Source of the DNA: Streptomyces triculaminicus
GTDB lineage: Bacteria; Actinomycetota; Actinomycetes; Streptomycetales; Streptomycetaceae
Assembly (NCBI RefSeq): GCF_017349075.1
Contig: NZ_JAFMOF010000002.1
Coordinates: forward strand, 310,001-374,000
Direction: 5' to 3'
DNA length: 64,000 nt
The notes beneath the pieces are model-generated. The model did not search any database. It was not told the origin of the DNA and was given only the letters and a program-made list of their open reading frames with translations. Below, one piece after another: positions 38,634 to 47,131 of this stretch; positions within the stretch are counted from its first letter, which is position 1, and each line of letters starts with the position of its first letter. Both the position numbers and the translations under genes were made by a program.

Positions 38634-39821
38634 TCACAGGAACGTCCGCCCCTCGCCCCGGTAGGTGGCGACCGTGTCGACGACGCGGTCGCCATCGACG
38701 AGGTGCAGCGCGGGGAAGCGCTCGCACAGCTCGCCGGCCTTCGCGTGCCGGAACCACACCCTGTCGCCGATCAGCAGGTCGTCCGCCGCCTGGCCCAGCA
38801 GGGGCGTCTGCACCTCGCCGGCGCCCTCCCGGGGCGAGAGCCGCAGCCCCGCCGGGAGATACGGCACCGGCAGCCGGTCCGCGCCGGCCGTGCCGGAGGC
38901 GGGGTAGCCGCCGCCGAGCACGGTCACCACGCCCACTCCCGGCCGGCGCACCACGGGCAGCGCGAACAGCGCCGCCGGGCGGGCCCGGAACGCGCTGTAG
39001 TCGTCGAACAGGCGGGGCGCGTACAGGCCCGAGCCCGCCGCGACCTCCGTCACCGCCGGCTCGGCGGCGGTGTCGTGCACGCTGCCGGTGCCGCCGCCGT
39101 TGACGAACTCCAGGTCCGCCACCTCCCGCACCGCCCGCACGGCCTCGTCCCGCAGCGCCCGCAGGTGGGTGCGGGCGGCGGACTGCATCAGGCGGACCGC
39201 ACGGGCGCGCAGCGGACGGCCCGCCGGGCTGTCACCCACGCCCGCCACATGGGCCTCATAGGCCATCAAACCCACCAGTCGGAAGCCCGGTCTGCGGTCG
39301 ACGGCCCGGGCCAGCTCGGCCAGCCGCCCCGGATCGCCCACCGGTGACCGTAACGCCCCGATCCGTACCCGCCCGCCGAGCAGCCACAGCGAGACGTCCA
39401 ACTCCAGGCACACCCGTACCTCCTCGCGCCCTTGCCGGGCGGCGTCGATCAGCGCCAGCTGGGCCGGGTCGTCCACCGTCACCGTGACCGCGCCCGCCAG
39501 CTCGGCGTCCGACGTCAGCTCGGCGAACCCCGCACGGTCGGCCGAGGGATAGGCCAGCAGGACGTCCGCCACGCCCGAGCGCGCCAGCCACAGCGACTCG
39601 GCGAGCGTATGGCTCATCACGCCCGCGAAGCCCTCCCGCGCCAGCACCCGGTCCAACAGCGCCCGGCAGCGTACCGACTTGCTCGCCACCCGCACCGGCT
39701 TGCCCCGCGCCCGCCGCACCAGATCGGCGGCGTTGGCGTCGAACGCCCGGAGGTCGACCACCGCCAGCGGAGCCTCGAGGTGGGCGGTGGCACGGTCGTA
39801 GCGCACTCGGTCCGACGGCAT
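38634..39821 (-). CDS. PLP-dependent alanine-racemase-fold enzyme (D-threonine aldolase/D-serine dehydratase-like)
   Basis: 395 residues. The N-terminal alanine racemase barrel (APLAVVDLRAFDANAADLVRRA, then the PLP Lys in VRVASKSVRCRALL) and the C-terminal D-serine-dehydratase-like domain (GDRVWFRHAKAGELCERFPALHLVDG, whose His/Cys bind a metal) are clear. Commonly annotated amino acid deaminase/aldolase. Convergent with the HAD gene, 9-nt gap. ATG at 39821 has a poor ribosome site. Confidence 0.88.
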   Translation of the reverse strand: MPSDRVRYDRATAHLEAPLAVVDLRAFDANAADLVRRARGKPVRVASKSVRCRALLDRVLAREGFAGVMSHTLAESLWLARSGVADVLLAYPSADRAGFAELTSDAELAGAVTVTVDDPAQLALIDAARQGREEVRVCLELDVSLWLLGGRVRIGALRSPVGDPGRLAELARAVDRRPGFRLVGLMAYEAHVAGVGDSPAGRPLRARAVRLMQSAARTHLRALRDEAVRAVREVADLEFVNGGGTGSVHDTAAEPAVTEVAAGSGLYAPRLFDDYSAFRARPAALFALPVVRRPGVGVVTVLGGGYPASGTAGADRLPVPYLPAGLRLSPREGAGEVQTPLLGQAADDLLIGDRVWFRHAKAGELCERFPALHLVDGDRVVDTVATYRGEGRTFL

Positions 39822-39991
39822 GGCGCGCAGCTTGCCAGAAGGCGAATCGCGCTGGATAGGGGGAGGGCGCGGGCGAATGGCACCCGCCGTGCCACGCACC
39901 GTAAAGTGGCGCGCACGCCGGGCCCTTCGGGCCGCGGCCGATGTCCGACATGGGGCGGTTCGGCGAGCCGGGCCCGCGAGGGGGAGCGCAC

Positions 39992-40840
39992 GTGAGCACC
40001 GAAGCGGATGCCCTCGCGCCGCCTGCCGCTCCCCTGTACCCGCCGCCGCCTCCGGGGCCGCCCCCGGCCGTCGGCGCACGGCCCGCCGCCCGCAGGAGCG
40101 CGGCCGCCGCCGTATGCCTGTTCGCCGGACTGGGCCTCATAGCCGGGGCCGCCGCCGGAAGTTGGCTCACGGGCGGCCGGCCCGACCCGCCCGCCGACCG
40201 GGCGGCGTACGAGCGCGGCGCCACCGTGTGGCGCACCGTACCCGTCGACGAGCTCTTCCCCCGCAGCGTGCACGGCGACGCGGCGGGCCCCGGCGGGGCG
40301 CGGCGCGACTGGACCCGCGTCGGCGTCGCCCCCGACGGCGACTGCCGGGGCGCCTTCGACCCCCCGCTGGCCGAGGCCCTCGCCCCCGTGGGCTGCCGGC
40401 GCCTGCTGCGCGCCACCTACGCCGACGTCACCTCCTCCAGCGTGACCACGGTCGGCCTGATGGTCACGGACACCGGCACCTCCGGCATGCGGGAGCTGCG
40501 CGAGCGGTTCGCCGCCGAACGCCTCGACGAGCGGGCCGGCCTGATGCCCCGCCCGTACGCCCCCCGGGGCACCGTCGCCGAGCGGTTCGGCGACGCCCAG
40601 CGCGCCAGCTGGCGCATCAGCGTCCTGACGGACGTCCCCGCCGTCGTCTACTCCGTGACCGGCTTCGCCGACGGCCGCACCGGCACCCCGCCCCAGCCCG
40701 CCGCCCGGGCGGTCGCCCCCGGCGCGACGACCGCGCCGGCCCAGGCGGGCCTCGGTCACGACGCGACCGCCCTCGAGGAGGAAGTGGAGCGCGTATTCCG
40801 CCGGAACGCGCACAAGCCGGGCTCCGGGAGCGGCCGATGA
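39992..40840 (+). CDS. Proline-rich single-pass membrane protein, unknown function
   Basis: 282 residues. A Pro/Ala-rich cytoplasmic N-terminus, one transmembrane helix (AAAAVCLFAGLGLIAGAAAGSWL), and an external domain with two Cys (DGDCRGAF and VGCRRLLRA) likely joined by a disulfide. GTG at 39992 with GAGGGGGAG upstream. It overlaps the mycosin gene by ATGA, so the pair is cotranslated. The arrangement suggests a partner or substrate of the protease. Confidence 0.75.
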   Translation: MSTEADALAPPAAPLYPPPPPGPPPAVGARPAARRSAAAAVCLFAGLGLIAGAAAGSWLTGGRPDPPADRAAYERGATVWRTVPVDELFPRSVHGDAAGPGGARRDWTRVGVAPDGDCRGAFDPPLAEALAPVGCRRLLRATYADVTSSSVTTVGLMVTDTGTSGMRELRERFAAERLDERAGLMPRPYAPRGTVAERFGDAQRASWRISVLTDVPAVVYSVTGFADGRTGTPPQPAARAVAPGATTAPAQAGLGHDATALEEEVERVFRRNAHKPGSGSGR

Positions 40841-42021
40841 CGGTCCGGCGGCGCCGCCCGCGCGTCCTCGCCCCGCTCGCCGCCGCCCTCGCCCTCGCCC
40901 TCGCGCTGCCGGCCGCGCCGCCCGCGCACGCCGACGCCATAAGGGCACAGGAGTGGGCGCTTCAGGCGCTGCACGCCGAGGACGCGTGGCGGACGACCAA
41001 GGGCGCGGGCGTGACCGTCGCCGTGCTCGACACCGGGGTCGACGACGGGCACCCGGACCTGCGCGGCCGGGTGCTGCCGGGTAAGGACCTGATCGGGTTC
41101 GGCGCGGCGCCGGGGGAGCGCTCCTGGGCCCGGCACGGGACCGCCATGGCCGGCATCATCGCCGGCCGGGGCCACGGCCCGGACGACGCCGACGGCGTCA
41201 TGGGCGTGGCACCCGAGGCCAGGATCCTGCCCGTGCGCGTGATCCTCGAGGACGCCGACCCCGCCCGCCCCAAGGCCCGCGGGGCGCGCGGCAGCGCCCT
41301 CGCCGACGGCATCCGGTGGGCCGCGGACCACGGCGCCGACGTCATCAACCTCTCCCTCGGGGACGACAGCGACACCGCGCACCCCGAGCCGCGCGAGGAC
41401 GCCGCGGTGCAGTACGCGCTGAGCAAGGGCGCCGTCGTCGTCGCGTCGGCCGGCAACGGCGGCGAGAGCGGCGACCACGTCTCCTACCCCGCCGCCTACC
41501 CCGGTGTGATCGCCGTGACGGCCGTGGACCGCTACGGGGCGCGGGCCGCGTTCTCCACCCGGCGGTGGTACGCCACCGTCAGCGGGCCGGGCGTCGACGT
41601 CGTGATCGCCGACCCCGACCGGCGCTACTACGAGGGGTGGGGGACGAGCGCGGCCGCCGCGTTCGTCTCCGGCGCCGTCGCCCTGGTCCGGGCGGCCGGC
41701 CCCGGCCTGAGCGCGGCCGAGATCCGCGCGCTGCTGGTGCGCACGGCGCAGGACGCGCCGCCCGGCGGGCGCAGCGACGACCTGGGGGCCGGGCTGGTGG
41801 ACGCGGCGGCGGCGGTGGCCGCCGCCGGCCGGGGCACGCTCTCCACACGCGGCGGGGCGGCGGAGGCCCCGCGCTACTTCGGCGGAGGCCCGGGCCCCGC
41901 CCGCCGGGACGGCGCCGGCGACGCGCCGCCGACGCCGGCCCTGGCCGCGGGCGGCGCGGGAGCGGTGCTGCTCGCCGTGGCGGCGGTCCTGCGCCGGCGG
42001 CGCCCGCGCCGGGCGGCCTGA
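40837..42021 (+). CDS. Mycosin-type S8 serine protease
   Basis: 394 residues: signal peptide (LAPLAAALALALALPAAPPA), subtilase domain with Asp65 (VAVLDTGVDD), His100 (WARHGTAMAG), oxyanion Asn207 (SAGNGG) and Ser271 (GWGTSAAAAF), then a linker, a C-terminal transmembrane helix and RRRRPRRAA. This topology matches the type VII secretion-associated mycosins, held in the membrane with the protease outside. GTSAAAA replaces the common GTSMAAP but keeps the nucleophile. No other ESX component is within the window. Confidence 0.92.
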   Translation: MTVRRRRPRVLAPLAAALALALALPAAPPAHADAIRAQEWALQALHAEDAWRTTKGAGVTVAVLDTGVDDGHPDLRGRVLPGKDLIGFGAAPGERSWARHGTAMAGIIAGRGHGPDDADGVMGVAPEARILPVRVILEDADPARPKARGARGSALADGIRWAADHGADVINLSLGDDSDTAHPEPREDAAVQYALSKGAVVVASAGNGGESGDHVSYPAAYPGVIAVTAVDRYGARAAFSTRRWYATVSGPGVDVVIADPDRRYYEGWGTSAAAAFVSGAVALVRAAGPGLSAAEIRALLVRTAQDAPPGGRSDDLGAGLVDAAAAVAAAGRGTLSTRGGAAEAPRYFGGGPGPARRDGAGDAPPTPALAAGGAGAVLLAVAAVLRRRRPRRAA

Positions 42022-42128
42022 GCCCGTCCGCGGCAGTGCCGGGAGCCGGTCCCCGGCCCGGACCCGGGCCGGCCTCCGGCCCCGGACGCCCCGCGAAGGC
42101 GGCCGGCACCGCCCGATAGGCTCGCCCC

Positions 42129-42869
42129 GTGGCCCTGAAGAACATCCCCGATCCCGGTTTCTCCGACGACGACGGCTCCGCCGACCCGGCGCTGACCGAG
42201 GCGCTCGCCTCTTGGGCGGCCGACCGGTCCGCCGAGGGGCGGGTGCTCGCGGCCCTGCCGGGAGCACGACTGCTCGTCCCCGTCGTGGCGGTGCTCGGCG
42301 AGGTGGAGACCGGGCCCGACGGGCTCCGGCGCGAGAAGACCAGCGACATGGCCGTGCCGACGCTGCAGGCGCCGGACGGGCGGCGGGCGCTGCCCGCGTT
42401 CACCTCGACGGAGTCGCTGGCCCGCTGGCGCGCGGACGCCCGGCCCGTGGCCGTACCGCTGCACCAGGCGCTGCAGGCGGCGGCGCACGAGAAGGCGGAC
42501 ACCATCGTGCTCGACCTGGCCGGACCGGTGACGTACCCGCTGACCGGCCCCGCGCTGCTCGCGCTGGCCGAGGGGCGCACCAGCGCCGACCCGCTGGCCG
42601 ACCCGGCCGTCGCGGACGCGCTGCGCGGCGTGCTGGCGGCCGAGCCGGGCGTGCTGCGGGCGCACCTGGCCCCGGCCCCGGAGGCGGACGGCACCCTGGT
42701 GCTGACGCTGGCTCCGCAGGCGGCGGCCGGCGAGGTCGTGGGGCGGCTGGCCCGGGCGCTGGCGGCCGACGAGGTGCTGCGGGCCCGGCTCGTGAAGGGC
42801 CTGGAGGTGGCTCTGCTGCCGGCCGGGGCGACGGTGCCGGCGGGCGCGGAGGAGCTCTTCAGCCGCTGA
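42129..42869 (+). CDS. SseB-family N-terminal domain protein
   Basis: 246 residues. The segment LLVPVVAVLGEVE through TSDMAVPTLQAPDGRRALPAFTS matches the SseB domain; the second half is an Ala/Leu-rich alpha/beta domain of unknown use. Cytoplasmic by prediction. GTG start 107 nt after the mycosin. The stop lies in a perfect 21-bp tandem duplication. Confidence 0.85.
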   Translation: MALKNIPDPGFSDDDGSADPALTEALASWAADRSAEGRVLAALPGARLLVPVVAVLGEVETGPDGLRREKTSDMAVPTLQAPDGRRALPAFTSTESLARWRADARPVAVPLHQALQAAAHEKADTIVLDLAGPVTYPLTGPALLALAEGRTSADPLADPAVADALRGVLAAEPGVLRAHLAPAPEADGTLVLTLAPQAAAGEVVGRLARALAADEVLRARLVKGLEVALLPAGATVPAGAEELFSR

Positions 42870-42895
42870 TCTCCGCTCTTCAGCCGCTGATCTCC
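42854..42895. repeat. Perfect 21-bp tandem duplication over the sseB-like stop
   Basis: The 21-nt unit beginning GCTCTTCAGCCGCTGATCTC occurs twice without a mismatch, 42854-42874 and 42875-42895. The first copy carries the stop codon; the second repeats the last codons and the stop in the same frame. A recent slippage event. Confidence 0.95.
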
Positions 42896-42965
42896 GAGAG
42901 GCGCCGGGGGAGAGATCGTCCGACAATTGCGTACGGACGGTCCACGAGATCCTCGGGAGGACGCC

Positions 42966-43829
42966 ATGGACGCCCTGAAGAACGTGAAGCCGGCGTGGGA
43001 GAACCTCGACCCGGTGAAGACGAGGGCCATTTCCGCCGAGTTCCTCGGGACCCTGCTGCTGGTCTTCTTCGCCGTCGGCTGTGTCGTCCTGGCGGCCGAC
43101 TACATCGGTGTGCTGGGCATCGCGCTGGCCTTCGGCTTCACTCTTCTGGCCCTCGCGTACGCCCTCGGACCGGTCTCCGGCTGCCACGTCAACCCGGCGG
43201 TGACGCTGGGGCTGCTGCTCGAGCGCCGGATCTCGCTGCACACGGCCATCGAGTACTGGATCGCCCAGGTGCTCGGCGCCATCGTCGGTTCGGCGATCCT
43301 CTTCCTGCTGGCCAAACAGGTGCCGGGGCTCAAGACCCACGGCGCCTTCGGCAGCAACGGCTTCGCCGAACGATCGGCCGTGCACCTCAACACCGGCGGT
43401 GCGTTCCTGGCGGAGGTCGTGATGACCTTCCTGCTGGTCTTCGTGGTGCTCTCGGTGACGCACCGGGTCGCCGTGGTCGGCTTCGACGGGCTGGCGATCG
43501 GCGTGGCCCTGGCGGTCGTCCACCTCATCGGCGTGCCGCTGACCGGCACGTCCGTGAACCCGGCCCGCAGCATCGGCCCGGCGCTCTTCGCGGGCGGCGG
43601 GGCGCTGTCCCAGCTGTGGCTGTTCATCATCGCCCCGCTGATCGGCGCCGCGCTCGCCGCCTGCGCACACCGGGTCACCCACCCCCTGCACTCGCCGGCC
43701 ATCGTCGCGGACGACATCGCCGCCCCCGAGCGGCTGGCCGCGCGGCCGGCGGCCAACCCGCGGGGCGGCCCCGGCGGCACGGCGGACGAGCGGGGCCCGG
43801 AGGGCGGCGCGGGGACCGGCCCGGCCTGA
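42966..43829 (+). CDS. MIP-family aquaporin (AqpZ-like)
   Basis: 287 residues, six helices and both half-helix motifs, HVNPAVT and SVNPARS. The residues around them (GCHVNPAVTLG; GTSVNPARSIGPALF) suit a water-selective AqpZ rather than a glycerol facilitator, which would carry NPARD. N- and C-termini are hydrophilic extensions, the last about 45 residues Gly/Pro-rich. ATG at 42966 with GGGAGGAC upstream. Confidence 0.93.
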   Translation: MDALKNVKPAWENLDPVKTRAISAEFLGTLLLVFFAVGCVVLAADYIGVLGIALAFGFTLLALAYALGPVSGCHVNPAVTLGLLLERRISLHTAIEYWIAQVLGAIVGSAILFLLAKQVPGLKTHGAFGSNGFAERSAVHLNTGGAFLAEVVMTFLLVFVVLSVTHRVAVVGFDGLAIGVALAVVHLIGVPLTGTSVNPARSIGPALFAGGGALSQLWLFIIAPLIGAALAACAHRVTHPLHSPAIVADDIAAPERLAARPAANPRGGPGGTADERGPEGGAGTGPA

Positions 43830-43851
43830 GGCCTGCGGGGCCGGCCGCGCC

Positions 43852-43902
43852 GGCCGTCAGGAGGACGCGGCCGTCAGGAGCAGGCGGCCGTCAGGAGTAG
43901 AC
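43852..43902. repeat. 17-bp tandem array (three units) over the DUF1844 stop
   Basis: GGCCGTCAGGAG plus five variable bases repeats three times at 43852-43868, 43869-43885 and 43886-43902. The last unit holds the stop codon of the DUF1844 gene (43891-43893, minus strand). Confidence 0.92.
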
Positions 43903-44268
43903 GGGCCCGGTGAACTTCTCGCCGGGCCCCTGGCCGGGCTCGTCCGGCACCACGGACGCCTCGCGGAAGGCCAGCTGCAGCGACTTCAGGCCGTCGCGCA
44001 GCGGCGCCGCGTGGAAGTTGCTGATCTCGGTGGCGCTCGCGGTGACCAGGCCGGCCAGGGCGTGGATCAGCTTCCTCGCCTCGTCCAGGTCCTTGTGCTT
44101 CTCGCCCTCCTCGGCGAGGCCCAGGTTGACCGCCGCGGCGCTCATCAGGTGCACGGCGACGGTGGTGATCACCTCGACCGCGGGGACGTCCGCGATGTCG
44201 CGCGTCATGCTGTCGAAGTCCGGTGCGCCCTCGTTGTCGGGGGTGGCCTCGGGGGTGGCGTCGCTCAT
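43891..44268 (-). CDS. DUF1844 protein
   Basis: 125 residues, mostly helical. The conserved core VEVITTVAVHLMSAAAVNLGL, then DLDEARKLIHALAGLVTAS, is the DUF1844 signature; function is not established. It lies just upstream of and divergent from the infC operon, as in other actinobacteria. ATG at 44268 with GGAAGAG upstream. Its 3' end lies in a 17-bp tandem array. Confidence 0.88.
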   Translation of the reverse strand: MSDATPEATPDNEGAPDFDSMTRDIADVPAVEVITTVAVHLMSAAAVNLGLAEEGEKHKDLDEARKLIHALAGLVTASATEISNFHAAPLRDGLKSLQLAFREASVVPDEPGQGPGEKFTGPVYS

Positions 44269-44369
44269 CGTTGCTCTTCCGTTCTTCACGTTCTTCGTTC
44301 CGCGGCGGTGCGCCCAGCCTAGGGCCAGGGCCCCGGCGCGCTCGGGTGGGGACCTGCCCGGCTCGCTGG

Positions 44370-44676
44370 TATGCTGGACCACGACCGGCCGGACACCCGT
44401 GTGCCCGGCCCACAAGTGGAGGCTCCGATCTCCCACCTGACCGACCCCTGGTCGGCAGGTCTCGGGTCAGACAGGTGGCCCATCGTTCCGTACGGACGAT
44501 GGGGAGCTGTCTATCGCGCCTCGCGGCTCACCGCGGCGGTGCTCCCTGAGTGTGAGGAGCCCTGCCTGTGACCCGTCCGGGGCGTTTTTTGCGTCTCGCG
44601 CGACGCGGCGGTCACACCGAAAAGACGTTACGCGGCTGTCCGCCAGGCGGCCGTGTGGTGCTACCGAGGAGGCCCC
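44370..44676 (+). promoter_or_regulatory. Structured 5' leader of the infC-rpmI-rplT operon
   Basis: The 408-nt gap between DUF1844 and infC is filled with hairpins. CCACCTG (44433-44439) pairs with 44472-44478, enclosing CCGACC/GGTCGG (44441-44446 with 44450-44455); an exclusive alternative pairs CTGACC (44437-44442) with GGTCAG (44465-44470). CCCATCGT (44479-44486) pairs with 44496-44503. CGCGG/CCGCG lies at 44522-44535. A T6 run at 44585-44590 precedes GCGTC/GACGC (44591-44606). TATGCT at 44370 may be a -10. Feedback by L20 or IF3 is plausible. Confidence 0.6.
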
Positions 44677-45291
44677 ATCAGCGCCGAGCCCCGCATCAAC
44701 GACCGGATCCGAGTCCCCGAGGTGCGACTTGTCGGTCCCAGTGGCGAGCAGGTCGGCATCGTGCCGCTTGCCAAGGCACTGGAGCTTGCGCAGGAGTACG
44801 ACCTCGACCTGGTCGAGGTCGCGGCGAACGCCCGTCCGCCGGTCTGCAAGCTCATGGACTACGGGAAGTTCAAGTACGAGTCGGCCATGAAGGCCCGTGA
44901 GGCGCGCAAGAACCAGGCGCACACGGTCATCAAGGAGATGAAGCTCCGGCCGAAGATCGACCCGCACGACTACGACACCAAGAAGGGTCACGTCGTCCGG
45001 TTCCTCAAGCAGGGCGACAAGGTCAAGATCACGATCATGTTCCGTGGTCGCGAGCAGTCCCGGCCCGAGCTGGGCTACCGACTGCTGCAGCGCCTCGCGG
45101 AAGACGTCCAGGACCTGGGTTTCGTCGAGTCGAACCCCAAGCAGGACGGCCGCAACATGATCATGGTCCTCGGTCCGCACAAGAAGAAGACCGAGGCGAT
45201 GGCCGAAGCCCGCGAGGCGCAGGCCGCCCGCAAGGCGGAGCGCCAGGGTGGATCCACCGCGGACGCCGCTGAGGAGCCCGCAGAGGCGTGA
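44677..45291 (+). CDS. infC: Translation initiation factor IF-3 with a non-canonical ATC start
   Basis: Binds the 30S subunit, prevents premature 50S joining and checks initiator codon fidelity. About 204 residues: N-domain ([26 protein letters not shown]), linker, C-domain ([21 protein letters not shown] segment; [16 protein letters not shown]), and an extended Ala/Glu tail. The ATC at 44677 is preceded by GAGGAGG (44666-44672), and homologous protein sequence begins there. The alternative GTG at 44653 would put this ribosome site inside the gene. Rare start codons are a hallmark of self-regulated infC. Confidence 0.9.
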   Translation: MSAEPRINDRIRVPEVRLVGPSGEQVGIVPLAKALELAQEYDLDLVEVAANARPPVCKLMDYGKFKYESAMKAREARKNQAHTVIKEMKLRPKIDPHDYDTKKGHVVRFLKQGDKVKITIMFRGREQSRPELGYRLLQRLAEDVQDLGFVESNPKQDGRNMIMVLGPHKKKTEAMAEAREAQAARKAERQGGSTADAAEEPAEA

Positions 45292-45293
45292 TC

Positions 45294-45346
45294 CCGGGGC
45301 CCGTAGCGGCCCCGGCGCTCACTCCGGGGCGTCCCCGCCCCGGAAC
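45294..45346 (+). promoter_or_regulatory. Two hairpins between infC and rpmI
   Basis: CCGGGGCC (45294-45301) pairs with GGCCCCGG (45308-45315), and a second CCGGGGC/GCCCCGG stem follows within 30 nt. They may adjust expression of rpmI relative to infC or stabilise processed ends. Confidence 0.45.
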
Positions 45347-45420
45347 AGCAACCAACAGTTGACGCTCCCATGCGCCCTGAAACGGGCCGGGAGTGCCACC
45401 GACGAGGAGAGAACGGCGCT

Positions 45421-45615
45421 ATGCCGAAGAACAAGACGCACAGCGGTGCCAAGAAGCGCTTCAAGGTGACCGGCTCCGGCAAGGTGCTCCGTGAGCGCGC
45501 CGGCAAGCGCCACCTGCTCGAGCACAAGTCGTCCCGCCTGACGCGTCGCCTCACCGGCAACGCCGAGATGGCCCCGGGCGACGCCGCGAAGATCAAGAAG
45601 CTTCTCGGCAAGTGA
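45421..45615 (+). CDS. rpmI: 50S ribosomal protein L35
   Basis: 64 residues, strongly basic, with the full family pattern [20 protein letters not shown], then HLLEHKS and RLTG, ending KKLLGK. ATG at 45421 after GACGAGGAGAG. Part of the infC-rpmI-rplT operon, whose order is conserved across bacteria. Confidence 0.98.
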   Translation: MPKNKTHSGAKKRFKVTGSGKVLRERAGKRHLLEHKSSRLTRRLTGNAEMAPGDAAKIKKLLGK

Positions 45616-45664
45616 CGTCCGGCGCCACCGCGCCGAACGCCCGCACCGGGACCCAATCGAATTC

Positions 45665-45691
45665 GGGCCGTGTGAGAACCCACCACGGCCC
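45665..45691 (+). promoter_or_regulatory. Hairpin upstream of rplT
   Basis: GGGCCGTG (45665-45672) pairs with CACGGCCC (45684-45691), 11-nt loop, ending 20 nt before the rplT start and just before its AAGGAG ribosome site. A candidate local site for L20 feedback, by analogy with other bacteria. Confidence 0.4.
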
Positions 45692-45710
45692 CGCTACAAG
45701 GAGTTAACAA

Positions 45711-46097
45711 GTGGCACGCGTCAAGCGCGCAGTCAACGCGCACAAGAAGCGTCGGGCGATCCTCGAGGCGGCCAGCGGTTACCGCGGCCAGCGGTCGCGT
45801 CTGTACCGCAAGGCCAAGGAGCAGGTCACCCACTCCCTGGTCTACAACTACAACGACCGCAAGAAGCGCAAGGGCGACTTCCGTCAGCTGTGGATCCAGC
45901 GCATCAACGCCGCTGCCCGCCAGAACGGCATGACCTACAACCGCCTCATCCAGGGTCTGAAGGCCGCCAACATCGAGGTGGACCGCAAGATCCTGGCCGA
46001 GCTCGCGGTCAACGACATGAACGCGTTCGCCGCGCTCGTCGAGGTCGCCCAGAAGGCGCTGCCGGCCGACGTCAACGCGCCGAAGGCTGCCGCCTGA
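45711..46097 (+). CDS. rplT: 50S ribosomal protein L20
   Basis: 128 residues with the long basic N-terminal helix ([20 protein letters not shown]) that threads into 23S rRNA, the [16 protein letters not shown] segment, and a globular C-domain ([21 protein letters not shown]) that in other bacteria also binds its own mRNA. GTG start with AAGGAG upstream. Last gene of the operon, followed by a strong terminator. Confidence 0.98.
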   Translation: MARVKRAVNAHKKRRAILEAASGYRGQRSRLYRKAKEQVTHSLVYNYNDRKKRKGDFRQLWIQRINAAARQNGMTYNRLIQGLKAANIEVDRKILAELAVNDMNAFAALVEVAQKALPADVNAPKAAA

Positions 46098-46118
46098 TCC
46101 AGGCGCCACCAGGCGTTG

Positions 46119-46162
46119 AGCGGACCCGCAGGCCCCCGCGGCCTGCGGGTCCGCTGCCTTTT
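46119..46162 (+). terminator. Intrinsic terminator after rplT
   Basis: A 16-bp perfect stem (46119-46134 with 46140-46155), 5-nt loop, then GCCTTTTG. Ends the infC operon. Confidence 0.88.
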
Positions 46163-46240
46163 GCCGCTTGATGCCGCTTGCCGCTCGCCGCGCAGTCCGC
46201 GAGGCCGTACGACCCCACCCAGTGAAGTGAGCCGCCGCCC

Positions 46241-47095
46241 ATGGGCACCCCCGAGCTGATCTCCCCGCGTTCCCCCCGCGTCATCGCCGCACGGCGGCTG
46301 GCCAAGCGTAGTTTCCGGGTCAAGGAGCGCCGGTTCATCGCCGAGGGCCCCCAGGCCGTGCGCGAGGCGATCGAGCACCGCAGCGGCGGCGAGCCGACGC
46401 TGATCGAGCTCTTCGCGACCGTCGAGGCCGCCGAGCGGCACGCCGAGATCATCGGCGCCGCCCACGACGCCGGGGTGCGCTGCCACCTCGCCGCCGACGA
46501 CGTGATCGCCGACCTGTCGCAGACCGTGACCCCGCAGGGCCTCGTCGGCGTCTGCCGCTTCCTCGACTCGTCCTTCGAGGAGATCCTGGCCGCCCGCCCC
46601 CGGCTCGTCGCCGTCCTGGCGCATGTGCGCGACCCCGGGAACGCCGGCACCGTGCTGCGGTGCGCGGACGCCGCGGGCGCGGACGCCGTCGTGCTCACCG
46701 ACGCCTCGGTCGACCTCTACAACCCCAAGTCCGTACGGGCCTCCGTCGGCTCCCTCTTCCACCTGCCGGTGGCCGTGGGCGTTCCGGTGGAGCTCGCCGT
46801 GCAGGGGCTGCGGGCCGCGGGCGTGCGGATCCTGGCCGCCGACGGCGCGGGCGACCGCGACCTGGACGCCGAGCTGGACCGGGGCACCATGGGCGGGGCC
46901 ACCGCCTGGGTCTTCGGCAACGAGGCCTGGGGCCTGCCGGAGGAGACCCGGGCGCTCGCCGACGCCGTGGTGCGCGTGCCCATCCACGGCAAGGCCGAGT
47001 CGCTCAACCTCGCCACGGCCGCCGCCGTGTGCCTGTACGCCTCCGCCCGTGCGCAGCGCGCGTCCGGAGGGTGCCGCTCCGTGACCTCCAGCTAG
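46241..47095 (+). CDS. SpoU/TrmH-family RNA 2'-O-methyltransferase
   Basis: 284 residues. An N-terminal L30e-like substrate domain (RRFIAEGPQAVREAIE) and a SPOUT knot domain with motif 1 VLAHVRDPGNAGTVLRCADAAGADAVVL, motif 2 WVFGNEAWGLPEE and motif 3 VRVPIHGKAESLNLATAAAVCLY. It methylates a ribose in rRNA or tRNA; homologues are annotated as 23S rRNA methyltransferases or TsnR-like. Position after rplT is typical. Confidence 0.93.
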   Translation: MGTPELISPRSPRVIAARRLAKRSFRVKERRFIAEGPQAVREAIEHRSGGEPTLIELFATVEAAERHAEIIGAAHDAGVRCHLAADDVIADLSQTVTPQGLVGVCRFLDSSFEEILAARPRLVAVLAHVRDPGNAGTVLRCADAAGADAVVLTDASVDLYNPKSVRASVGSLFHLPVAVGVPVELAVQGLRAAGVRILAADGAGDRDLDAELDRGTMGGATAWVFGNEAWGLPEETRALADAVVRVPIHGKAESLNLATAAAVCLYASARAQRASGGCRSVTSS

Positions 47096-47131
47096 TAGGG
47101 TGGCGCTCCGGGGGCTCGGGAGGGGGTGCGG

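Noticed and set aside
42022..42128. GC-rich inverted repeats after the mycosin as a terminator
   Set aside because: Many overlapping GGCC-rich pairings are possible by composition alone; no single dominant stem could be supported.
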